From Actinomycetota bacterium (GTDB taxonomy: Bacteria; Actinomycetota; Acidimicrobiia; Acidimicrobiales; Ilumatobacteraceae): a stretch of 55,255 nt of DNA. Under the pieces are notes generated by a model, which was not told where the DNA came from, did not search any database, and was given only the letters and a program-made list of their open reading frames with translations. Shown here piece after piece: positions 37,129-45,418 of the stretch (the first letter of the stretch is position 1; each line of letters opens with the position of its first letter). The stretch spans positions 1 through 55,255 of the forward strand of contig SYCI01000109.1 in the NCBI GenBank assembly GCA_005787035.1. Reading direction: 5' to 3'. The translations under genes and the position numbers were made by a program.

Positions 37129-38061
37129 TCAGAGCGCGGTCACGAGTGGGGCGATGTCGGTGGCGAAAGCCGCCAGCTGGTCGCACAGTTCGTCGCAGCT
37201 GCGCGCCTTGAACCGAACCTGCAACTGATTGACCCCGGTTGCGGTTCCGGCGAGCACGCGCTCGGCGATCGATTGCGCCGAACCGGAGAGCGTCGCCTCT
37301 CCCACGTCCCACGAGGGCGATCCGACGTACATGAAGGGCGTGATGTGCCCGATCATGAAGTCGCCGGTGCGACCGTGCTTGGCGCGCTCGGATGTCACCA
37401 ACTCGACCATCTCGCCATTCGACGGACCCTGCGGTAGCCAACCATCGGCCAATCGCGCCGCGCGCTTGATGGCCACCGGACTCGAACCGGCGATCCAGAT
37501 GGGTGGGCGTGGCGATTGCACCGGACGCGGGCGAGCACCGAAGCCGTCGACGAATTCGTTCTCGAGTGCCGCAGCGAGTTCGGGAATGCCCGACTCGAGG
37601 GCCGAGCCACGACCATGGAAGTCGACACCGAGGTGTTGGAACTCGGCTTCCACGTGCCCGGCACCGATGCCGATGAGCGCGCGGCCACCACTCAGATGAT
37701 CGAGGGTTGCGAATTGCTTGGCCGCTACTCGTGGATGTCGGTAGGGCAACACGTACACATGGGTGAGAAGCCGGACCTTGGTGGTGAGGGCGGCGAGCCA
37801 CGACAACGTGGCGATCGGATCGGCCCAATGCGTTCCCATACCGCCCACCACCGATTCGGGCAACGACACGTGGTCGCACACCCCGACATAGGCGTATCCG
37901 TTGTCGTCGCACGCGCGCGCGAGACGGGCCAACTCGTCCGGACCCGCCGTCTTCTCCCAGTCGGCGACGAAATAGGAACTCTGGGCCTGGATGGGAAGTT
38001 GGATGCCGTAGATCCGCCGATCCTTCGGCACGGTGAACATCGGGGCACTCGGTTCGGGCAT
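37129..38061 (-). CDS. LLM-class F420-dependent oxidoreductase
   Basis: IYGIQLPIQAQSSYFVADWEKTAGPDELARLARACDDNGYAYVGVCDHVSLPE...SGGRALIGIGAGHVEAEFQHLGVDF. Confidence 0.92.
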   Translation of the reverse strand: MPEPSAPMFTVPKDRRIYGIQLPIQAQSSYFVADWEKTAGPDELARLARACDDNGYAYVGVCDHVSLPESVVGGMGTHWADPIATLSWLAALTTKVRLLTHVYVLPYRHPRVAAKQFATLDHLSGGRALIGIGAGHVEAEFQHLGVDFHGRGSALESGIPELAAALENEFVDGFGARPRPVQSPRPPIWIAGSSPVAIKRAARLADGWLPQGPSNGEMVELVTSERAKHGRTGDFMIGHITPFMYVGSPSWDVGEATLSGSAQSIAERVLAGTATGVNQLQVRFKARSCDELCDQLAAFATDIAPLVTAL

Positions 38062-38084
38062 GTCCGAACCTTAGGCGGTCGGGC

Positions 38085-39620
38085 TCAACGGCGAACGAGC
38101 CGCTCGGCACTTCCGATGACGTAGGTGATGACCACGGCGACGACAACCGAGGTGGTCGCAACGGTCCAGATCATCGAGTAGTCGAGACGGCCGCGGGATT
38201 CGTTCAACAAACCACCGAGACCGTTTCCGGTGGCGAGGTATTCGGCGATCATCACGCCGAGCAAGGCTCGCGGTGCGGCGAGCCGCGCTGCAGTCACGAG
38301 CGCGGGAACCGATCCTGGAAGTCCGACGTATCGAAGAGCTCGGAACCGACCGCCACCACTCACACTCACCACGTCGATGGCGGCCGGTGGCGTGGAGGCC
38401 AGCGCCTGGGAGATGGTCACGAAGGACGGGAAGAACGTGACCGAGATGCACACCACGACCGTGGCGAGGATGTCACGACCGAACACGAGGACGATGAGCG
38501 GGGTGAGTGCAGGCAGCGGCATGGTCTGGGAGATGAGCGCGAACGGCAGGACGCTCCGCCCGAGCGTCGGACGAAGCGAGAGGAGCGTCGCGAGTAAGAG
38601 CGCGGCCGCCAGACCACAGACGAGACCGAGTAAAGCGAGCGGAAGCGTCGCTCCGTAGGCGTCGAACAGCCGACTACGGGCGCCATCGGCTCGCTCCCCC
38701 GACGTGAGGTAACGCAGAACAGCGAGTGGCGACTTCGCCACCACCGGCGACATGTCGAGGGCCCGCAACACCAAGGCCCAGATGCCGAGCACCACGGCGG
38801 CCGACACCGAGCCGGCGAGAACGCGCGCCCACCACGGCCGGTCTTCCTGCGTGGTCAAGGCGGTGGAAACCGTGCTCGACAACGACGTGCGCGTGAGGCG
38901 TTGGGCGATCACGGCGAACGTTCCGTACGCCGCAGCGGCCACGATGGTGGCCACGAGGCCGATGCTCCAGAGACGGGCCGGATTGGCCTGACCGAGTGAG
39001 CCGAGCAGGTACGTGCCCAGACCCCAACGGGTTCCGCCGCCGAATTCGACGAGAAGAGTTCCGAGGAGTGCCGCCGGCGCTGCGACCTTGAAGGCGTTCA
39101 CGATGTGCGGCAACGCGCTGCGCACGCGGATCCAGCGGAGGACGTCGGTGGTGGATCCTCCGGCCACCATCACCACATCCACGAGTCGGCCGTCGACGGC
39201 CCGCATGCCGTTCACCGTGGCGGTGAACGTAGGGAAATACACCGCCATCGACGCGAGGATCACGCGCGGAGTGGTGCCACTGAACGCGAGGAGCAGAACG
39301 GGGACGAGCGCGATGAGCGGCATGGCGAACAGCGAGACTCCGATGCCGCGTACGAGGGTTTCGGCGGTGCGAAAGCGTGCGGCGAGCGAACCAAAGGCGA
39401 TGGCCACGGTGTTGCCGATGAGGAATCCGAGCCCCGCGCACTTGAGCGAGACCGACAGGTGCGGCGGGTAGTCGGAGCGATCGCTCCAGAACTGGCGGAC
39501 GATGTCGGTGGGGGCCGGCAAGGCCCCACTTGCCACGAGCTCGAATTGGCCGACGAGTTCCCACACCGCGAGAACGACGGCAACGACGAGCGCGCCACGC
39601 AACAGACGCGACCACGACAT
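38085..39620 (-). CDS. ABC transporter permease, two fused SsuC/ThiX-like permease domains
   Basis: Two EAA-like loops in one 511-aa ORF: STTDVLRWIRVRSALPHIVNAFKVAAPAALLGTLLVEF and GGRFRALRYVGLPGSVPALVTAARLAAPRALLGVMIAEYLATGNGLGGLL. Confidence 0.88.
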   Translation of the reverse strand: MSWSRLLRGALVVAVVLAVWELVGQFELVASGALPAPTDIVRQFWSDRSDYPPHLSVSLKCAGLGFLIGNTVAIAFGSLAARFRTAETLVRGIGVSLFAMPLIALVPVLLLAFSGTTPRVILASMAVYFPTFTATVNGMRAVDGRLVDVVMVAGGSTTDVLRWIRVRSALPHIVNAFKVAAPAALLGTLLVEFGGGTRWGLGTYLLGSLGQANPARLWSIGLVATIVAAAAYGTFAVIAQRLTRTSLSSTVSTALTTQEDRPWWARVLAGSVSAAVVLGIWALVLRALDMSPVVAKSPLAVLRYLTSGERADGARSRLFDAYGATLPLALLGLVCGLAAALLLATLLSLRPTLGRSVLPFALISQTMPLPALTPLIVLVFGRDILATVVVCISVTFFPSFVTISQALASTPPAAIDVVSVSGGGRFRALRYVGLPGSVPALVTAARLAAPRALLGVMIAEYLATGNGLGGLLNESRGRLDYSMIWTVATTSVVVAVVITYVIGSAERLVRR

Positions 39621-39622
39621 GG

Positions 39623-40417
39623 TCAGTGCTGACCGCCCGAGTGCAGCAGGTCGGAGAGATGATCGGCCAACGCGTGGAACTCCGGGGTGCGGAGGATTTC
39701 GGGTGAACGCGGCCGGTCGAAAGGAATCTCGACCACTTCGACGATGCGGCCCGGACGGGCTGACATCACGGCCACTCGGTCGGCGAGGAAGATCGCTTCC
39801 TCGATGGCATGAGTGACGAGCACGGTGGTGGGCCGGAGCGCCGACCAGATGCGCTGGAGTTCGAGGTTCATGGCGCGACGGAGAATTTCGTCGAGGGCGC
39901 CGAAGGGTTCGTCGAGAAGAAGGAGTTCGGGTTCGGTCACGAGCGCGCGAGCGATGGCCGCGCGCTGACGCATTCCACCAGACAACTGACCCGGCAGGGC
40001 CTTTTCGAAACCCGATAGTCCGACGAGCGAGATGAGTTCGGCGATCTTGGTCTCGTGTTCGGACACCGACTTGCCCATCACTTGCAGAGGAAGGGCGATG
40101 TTCTTCCAGACCGATCGCCACGGCAGAAGGGCCGGATCCTGAAAAGCGACGCCGAGCCGTCCGGCCCGACGCATCTCTTCTGGTGTGTGTGAACCGATGC
40201 GGAGACTGCCCGCATCGGGGTGTTCGAGACCGGCCAGGAGGCGGAGCAGCGTGGACTTACCGCAACCGGACGGGCCGATCAGGGCTACGAAACTTCCGAC
40301 CGGCGCGCTGAGTGACACGCGGTCGAGTGCTTGCACCGTGCTGTCGCGCAACGCGAAGGTGCGCTCCACGTCGGAGACGTGGAGCGCACCTTCGGACAAG
40401 ACGGACGAGTCCGACAA
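39623..40417 (-). CDS. ABC transporter ATP-binding protein (SsuB/TauB-like)
   Basis: [58 protein letters not shown]. Confidence 0.94.
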   Translation of the reverse strand: MSDSSVLSEGALHVSDVERTFALRDSTVQALDRVSLSAPVGSFVALIGPSGCGKSTLLRLLAGLEHPDAGSLRIGSHTPEEMRRAGRLGVAFQDPALLPWRSVWKNIALPLQVMGKSVSEHETKIAELISLVGLSGFEKALPGQLSGGMRQRAAIARALVTEPELLLLDEPFGALDEILRRAMNLELQRIWSALRPTTVLVTHAIEEAIFLADRVAVMSARPGRIVEVVEIPFDRPRSPEILRTPEFHALADHLSDLLHSGGQH

Positions 40418-40419
40418 AC

Positions 40420-41448
40420 TCAGATCTCCTCGAGCAGAGTCGTGTCGAACATGTCGCGGCTTCCCTTGACACCGATCTCAGCAAGCGCGGCCAGATTGGC
40501 CTCGATCGACTCTTCCGACATCGAGAAGATCCCGCCGTCGGCCTCGATGATCGGCTTCTGGGCGTTGTTGAAGAAGATTTCGTTCTCGATGGTGCGTCCG
40601 GTGCCCTTGAAGTAGGTGTCGGCGAAGGTCGGCGGGTACTTGTCGGGGTCCTTGAAGTTCTCCTCCCAGCCCTTGCGGCTGGCGCGGAGCCACTTCACGA
40701 TCGTCTCCCGCTCGTTCTTCAGCGCATCCTTGGTCACGACGACGGTGTCGTTGTAGACGGTGAAGCCGTAGTCGTACAGAAGGAACGACGTGGCCTTCTC
40801 GCCCGCCTGCTCGATCGTGTACGGCACGTTGGTCGTGAAGTCGATCGAGGCGTCGATCTCGCCCTTGACGAGCGGGGTCGGGTCGTAGGCGTAGGGAACG
40901 ATGTTCACTTCGGCCTTGTCGACACCGCTGAGCTTCAACATGGCCTCGACCGCGATCGTGTTGGCCGGCGGAACAGCGAGGGTCTTGCCCACGAGATCCT
41001 GCGGCGAATTGATCGGGTTCTTGGCCAGGCTGACCACACCAATGGGGTTCTTCTGGTACTGCGTACCGATGATCACGAACGGAGCACCGTCGTTGACGAT
41101 GGCGTTGATGGTGCTCTCGGGTGTGGTGAGGGCGAGTGGCGCGCCACCCGACAGCAGCGTGCTCTCGGGGATCACGTCGGGACCACCCGACAGGTAGTTG
41201 AGGTCGATGCCCTCAGTGGCGTAGTAGCCATTGGTCATGGCGATGAAGTAGCCCATGAACTCGGCGTCGTTGATCCATGCCGCTTGCATGGAGAACTTCG
41301 CCAGATCGCCCGAACCGGCTGTGCCGCCCGAACCGCTGGACTCGTTGTCGTCGCCACCGCAGGCGGCGAGGATGGCGGGAAGTCCCACCACGCCCGCACC
41401 AGCGGCTGACAAACGCATGATCATTTGTCGCCGTGTTAACGGTCTCAT
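40420..41448 (-). CDS. NMT1/THI5-like ABC transporter substrate-binding lipoprotein, Tat-type signal
   Basis: [32 protein letters not shown] (RR + lipobox); [43 protein letters not shown] typical of the family. Confidence 0.9.
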   Translation of the reverse strand: MRPLTRRQMIMRLSAAGAGVVGLPAILAACGGDDNESSGSGGTAGSGDLAKFSMQAAWINDAEFMGYFIAMTNGYYATEGIDLNYLSGGPDVIPESTLLSGGAPLALTTPESTINAIVNDGAPFVIIGTQYQKNPIGVVSLAKNPINSPQDLVGKTLAVPPANTIAVEAMLKLSGVDKAEVNIVPYAYDPTPLVKGEIDASIDFTTNVPYTIEQAGEKATSFLLYDYGFTVYNDTVVVTKDALKNERETIVKWLRASRKGWEENFKDPDKYPPTFADTYFKGTGRTIENEIFFNNAQKPIIEADGGIFSMSEESIEANLAALAEIGVKGSRDMFDTTLLEEI

Positions 41449-41512
41449 TGTGAACCTTTCTTCGAGGTTTCCCTCGTTGTTGTGTTGGTGGTTGGTGGTG
41501 GTGCTCCGGGGC

Positions 41513-42268
41513 TCAGAGCGGTTTGAGTCCGAGGATCTCGCGTAACTCGGCGACGATGCCGAGGTGTTCGAATTCGGTCCCGGGAACCATCTCCCAATAC
41601 ACCCGTCCCCTTTGACGGTTCGATTGGTCGATGTGCATGGCGCGGGTGGGCGTGACCACCCAATCGACAGCGACGTCGTGCCGTTCGGCCGGCATGACCT
41701 CGTTGACGAACTGACAGTCGTGCACCACATCGGCGACGACCGAGAACTGATCGGTGAGTCCGAGTTCGCTCAGAACCGCCCACTCGAAGTCGAAGTATCC
41801 GTGACCCTTACCGAAGCGGACACCATTGCTGCTGACGGCACTGCCGCCGGTCACGAGGAGCGCGAAGGGCCGACTGCACTTGAGCGTGGCAAGCGGCAGA
41901 TGCTCGGCGTAGCGGTCGAAACCGTCGAGCGTGGCCGCGTAGCGGTGATCGCTGGCGGGGATCTTGGCCGGATCGAGACGGTAGAAGCCACGGATGATGC
42001 CGTACGTGGTCATCACGAACGGAACACCGGCCTTGATCATCTTGTAGCGGAGATCCTCGAGACAGTTGTCGGGGGTGATGAACACCTGTCGATCGCCCCG
42101 ATTCTTGAAGGCATCGAGTTCGAGCACGCGGTCGGCGCACTTTTCGCTGCCCTCGAAGTCGCAGATGAAACTGGAGAAGTCCCAGTGGAAGCGCGAATCG
42201 GGACGGGCGACCTTGGCCAGTTCGGCCCAAATGCGCTCGCGATAATCGTCGGTCGTGGTGATGGTCAC
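41513..42268 (-). CDS. 5-formyltetrahydrofolate cyclo-ligase-like family protein (COG0212-like paralogue)
   Basis: ALLVTGGSAVSSNGVRFGKGHGYFDFEWAVLSELG...VVHDCQFVNEVMPAERHDVAVDWVVTPTRAMHI; GTG start overlapping upstream stop (GTGA). Confidence 0.8.
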   Translation of the reverse strand: MTITTTDDYRERIWAELAKVARPDSRFHWDFSSFICDFEGSEKCADRVLELDAFKNRGDRQVFITPDNCLEDLRYKMIKAGVPFVMTTYGIIRGFYRLDPAKIPASDHRYAATLDGFDRYAEHLPLATLKCSRPFALLVTGGSAVSSNGVRFGKGHGYFDFEWAVLSELGLTDQFSVVADVVHDCQFVNEVMPAERHDVAVDWVVTPTRAMHIDQSNRQRGRVYWEMVPGTEFEHLGIVAELREILGLKPL

Positions 42269-43188
42269 CGAACTCTCCTGAGTTTCTTGGCCGGGTTGGA
42301 ATGACTGTCGGTTGCGGGTGACCAGACGTCGATCATCCGCGCGTTGGTGGCGATGTGGCTCAGCAGGCAGTCCGCCTGCGCCTCGACCATTTCGTCGACG
42401 ACCTGGCACTCGTGCACCACGGCCACGACGGGCACGTTGCTGTGAACGATGCCGAGCTGGAGCATCATCATCCATTCGAGCGCGAGGTAGCGCTGACCAC
42501 CACCGATGTGACGACCATCGGAAGTGACCGCGGTGGCACCGGTGACGAGAAGATCGATGGCGCCGACGTTGCGTAGATCGCCCGGGCCGAGACGACGACC
42601 GTACTTTTCCATGCCGTCGAGGGTTGCCGCGTGCTTGGCATCGGCTTCGTCGATCTTGTTGCCGTCGAGATGCACGAAACCGCGGCGCAAGCCGTAGGTG
42701 GGAACCAGGATCTTCTTGCCCGCGCGAATAGCGGCGAGTCGCAGACGCTCGACGCTGTTGTCGGGTGCGCAGAAGATCGTGCCGGCCGATTTCCACTCGG
42801 TTAAAGCGACCACTCTCTTGGTGGCCTCTTCGCCACCGTTGAAATCGGGAACGAAGTCGTGCAGATCGAGATCGAATCTCGAGTCGGGGCGGGCTGCGTC
42901 ACGAAGTCGCTCCCACACCACTCGACGCACGCGCTCTTCCTGATTCACGAAAGTGCCACGGCCTTGCTCGGCCGACAGCAAGCCGTCGCGCACCATCTCG
43001 TCGATCGCCCGGCGCAACGTGCCGCGACTCACGCCGAACATCTCCATCAGGCGAGGTTCGGTGGGCAGTGGCGAGGCGTCCGACAGTGACCGCTCGAGGA
43101 CGAGGGTCGTCAGACGATGACGAACCTTCTCGTACAGCGGCGCGTCGTCGGCCACCGCTTCGCTCTCCCCCGTACTGGCCAGCGCCAT
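42265..43188 (-). CDS. GntR-type HTH regulator fused to a 5-formyl-THF-cycloligase-like domain
   Basis: N-term LYEKVRHRLTTLVLERSLSDASPLPTEPRLMEMFGVSRGTLRRAIDEMVRDGLLSAEQGRGTFV; C-term collinear with the neighbouring cycloligase-like protein (ERLRDAARPDSRFDLDLHDFVPDF, GGGQRYLALEWMMMLQLG). Confidence 0.85.
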   Translation of the reverse strand: MALASTGESEAVADDAPLYEKVRHRLTTLVLERSLSDASPLPTEPRLMEMFGVSRGTLRRAIDEMVRDGLLSAEQGRGTFVNQEERVRRVVWERLRDAARPDSRFDLDLHDFVPDFNGGEEATKRVVALTEWKSAGTIFCAPDNSVERLRLAAIRAGKKILVPTYGLRRGFVHLDGNKIDEADAKHAATLDGMEKYGRRLGPGDLRNVGAIDLLVTGATAVTSDGRHIGGGQRYLALEWMMMLQLGIVHSNVPVVAVVHECQVVDEMVEAQADCLLSHIATNARMIDVWSPATDSHSNPAKKLRRVR

Positions 43189-43206
43189 GGGCGGACTATA
43201 GATCAG

Positions 43207-43222
43207 ATTCGTCTATACGAAT
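43207..43222. promoter_or_regulatory. Candidate GntR operator ATTCGT-CTAT-ACGAAT
   Basis: Perfect 6-bp inverted repeat, GT-N4-AC core, 18 bp upstream of the GntR-fusion ATG; TATAGT -10-like hexamer close to the start codon on the minus strand. Confidence 0.65.
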
Positions 43223-43265
43223 TGTTTCGGGCCGATGACGATCTCGTGCCTGCTCAGGGGCGATC

Positions 43266-43292
43266 TGGCGCTCCCAACGGGATGCGAACCCG
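43266..43292 (-). pseudogene. Degenerate tRNA-Glu 3'-end fragment (att-site scar)
   Basis: CTGGCgCTCCCAACGGGATgCGAACCCG matches the 3' part of tRNA-Glu at 45270-45297 in 26/28 positions; no 5' half or anticodon arm follows. Confidence 0.7.
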
Positions 43293-43321
43293 CCGGTCCG
43301 GCGGACCGCAGTTCGGAAGGC

Positions 43322-45220
43322 TCAGTTCAAGATGAAGGAAGTAGTGCTTGCCGGGCCGACGCCGTACTCATTGCGCCACACCACGGACACAGAGTGACTC
43401 GATCCCGACTCGAGTCCGCTGACCCAACAGAACCCGAATCCTCCGACATTTCCGGACTCGGCGCATTCAACTGCCGTCCCATCGACCGATACCTCGGCGC
43501 TGAGGACACTGTCCGAAACCGAAGTCCAGATGACGAGCGCCGATGAACACCTGATGCACCATGCGTTGGCCAGGATGGCGACCGAACCCGGTGCCGGGGG
43601 CAGGGCTCCCCACACTGCGGTCAGCGAACCCGACCTCGACACCGAAGTCGTCAGTAGATCCTGGTCCGAGGTTTTCGACGCATCGCGGGTCCAACCGATT
43701 AACACGTAGCCGGAACGTAGGCAGTCAGTAGCTGTTGGCAACTGATACGTCCCGCGGAACTCGATCGTCCACGCCGACGAGTGTTCGCCGCAGGAACCGC
43801 CGGCGGGGTCGAGCGTGACTTGTCTCGTGGGCCGACCGTGTCGGGTCCGACAGTTGTTGGTGTCTGCCGGACCGAAGTTGATCGTCCGAAGAACCGGAAA
43901 CCCGTCGTTCAACGACGACCTGACGCACCACACAGAATCGAAATCCCAACCATTGTCGTCGGCGAGAAATTGACGCGAGCGCAACTCATCTGCGCTTGCG
44001 CAAACGTTGACTGGCCCGACATCGCAGTTCGGTCCGCCTTCCAGACCGAAACTGTTGACACTTACCACAAAGCCATAGTCGGCGCCGACAAGTGCTCCTG
44101 CGGCGCCTGAACTCTCCACTTCGCCGATGGCAAAGGAAGATTGAATGATCTGATCGAAAGCTGCACCAAAAAGTCCACCGACAGAATCAAGACCCACAAC
44201 CGACCCTGCGCTGTACGAGTCAGTGACGTAACTTGGTCCGATGCTAGTCAGATTGGTGTCGCCAACCAGCCCGCCGACCGCACCCTCTCCTCGCACATCT
44301 CCAACTGTGAATGAACGTGTCACTGTTACCGAGTAGAAGGTCCAACCAAGCAACCCTCCTACCGAATCGACCCCCGTGACGTCGCCGGTGGAATAGGAGT
44401 CGGTGAATTCCAAGAATGGAGCACTTGAGTAACCAACCAATCCACCTACAAGATTCACACCGTTAATCTCGCCCGTCGAGTATGACTGCTCGATCGGGTG
44501 TGGCACCTCTTCGATGGAGTATTCAGTCTCGCCGATAAGACCACCCACCTTGTTCGCGCCGCGAATATCTCCAGAGGAATGCGAATCCTCGATATTCACG
44601 GGGCCATCGGTGTCGCCGACCAAACCACCGGCATAATTGAGTCCACTGATGTTTCCGGCGGACGACGAGTTGGTGATCGTCAAGCTTCCACCCACCCGGC
44701 CAATCAATCCACCCACCCGGTCGTTAGCTGTCGTTACGTTGCCGGTCGTTTGCGAATTCGAGATCACAACTTCAAAAATGGACTCTCCGATCAAACCGCC
44801 CGTCTTGTCGACCCCCACGACATTGCCGTGGCGGATGACATCGACGATCTCAAGTCGACCATCAGGTAGATCGAACAACGGCGCCTCGGCGTCGGACTGA
44901 GTGTCAACGAATTCGAATCCGTGTCCATCGAAGGTGCCGAACCAGTTCCCACTCGGACCGACCCAGCCATCGAGATCGATGTCGTCCACCTGGAAGACCG
45001 TCAACCCATTGCAATCGTTGTCCGTCCCAAGGTCGTTCAGATCGGATGCCTCGGTTACCTCCACCCGCTCATCGACTGCGTCCCACAAGACGCAATCGCT
45101 TGGGGCCGAAGCTGCTGCACCGGAAGCCGACACGAATGTGGCCGCAAGCGACAAGGCGATGCCGTTGACGAGCACGCGTGAGCGGACTCTCAGTCGACCT
45201 GCACCACGAAGACGAATCAC
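43322..45220 (-). CDS. Secreted GLUG-repeat surface protein with C-terminal InlB-type repeat-like and FnIII-like regions
   Basis: Repeats such as VGGLIGRVGGSLTITNSSSAGNISG, VGGLVGYSSAPFLEFTDSYSTGDVTG; VTLDPAGGSC...YQLPTATDCLRSGYVLIGWTRD; N-terminal signal peptide. Confidence 0.85.
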   Translation of the reverse strand: MIRLRGAGRLRVRSRVLVNGIALSLAATFVSASGAAASAPSDCVLWDAVDERVEVTEASDLNDLGTDNDCNGLTVFQVDDIDLDGWVGPSGNWFGTFDGHGFEFVDTQSDAEAPLFDLPDGRLEIVDVIRHGNVVGVDKTGGLIGESIFEVVISNSQTTGNVTTANDRVGGLIGRVGGSLTITNSSSAGNISGLNYAGGLVGDTDGPVNIEDSHSSGDIRGANKVGGLIGETEYSIEEVPHPIEQSYSTGEINGVNLVGGLVGYSSAPFLEFTDSYSTGDVTGVDSVGGLLGWTFYSVTVTRSFTVGDVRGEGAVGGLVGDTNLTSIGPSYVTDSYSAGSVVGLDSVGGLFGAAFDQIIQSSFAIGEVESSGAAGALVGADYGFVVSVNSFGLEGGPNCDVGPVNVCASADELRSRQFLADDNGWDFDSVWCVRSSLNDGFPVLRTINFGPADTNNCRTRHGRPTRQVTLDPAGGSCGEHSSAWTIEFRGTYQLPTATDCLRSGYVLIGWTRDASKTSDQDLLTTSVSRSGSLTAVWGALPPAPGSVAILANAWCIRCSSALVIWTSVSDSVLSAEVSVDGTAVECAESGNVGGFGFCWVSGLESGSSHSVSVVWRNEYGVGPASTTSFILN

Positions 45221-45266
45221 TGTAAAAGACTACAGAAGGACGCCTTGCTCATTGGAGCGCCCCGAA

Positions 45267-45358
45267 CCTCTGGCACTCCCAACGGGATTCGAACCCGTGC
45301 CGCCACCTTGAGAGGGTGGTGTCCTAGGCCACTAGACGATGGGAGCAAGTAGCGGACG
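45267..45358. repeat. 92-bp direct repeat, left copy (att site)
   Basis: Identical base for base to 51501-51592; flanks diverge immediately (a/t at left, g/a at right). Confidence 0.93.
45271..45346 (-). tRNA. tRNA-Glu (CTC), left copy
   Basis: GCTCCCATCGTCTAGTGGCCTAGGACACCACCCTCTCAAGGTGGCGGCACGGGTTCGAATCCCGTTGGGAGTGCCA; anticodon loop CTCTCAA. Confidence 0.95.
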
Positions 45359-45418
45359 GTTTCTGCGCTCCGGAACGGGTCTCGACTCGTCCAAGGACTC
45401 AACCCTGAAGGGATTCCC

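Noticed and set aside
36140-38161. 720-aa minus-strand ORF 35999-38161 as one protein
   Set aside because: Only the C-terminal 372 aa (from 37117) look real; the upstream part is out-of-frame shadow of the LLM gene.
41449-41512. TPP riboswitch upstream of the NMT1/THI5 binding protein
   Set aside because: Gap is only ~64 bp, T/G-rich, without THI-box-like sequence.
43266-43307. Possible third functional tRNA-Glu
   Set aside because: Only the 3' ~27 nt are present, with a broken T-loop; no anticodon arm or 5' acceptor strand.
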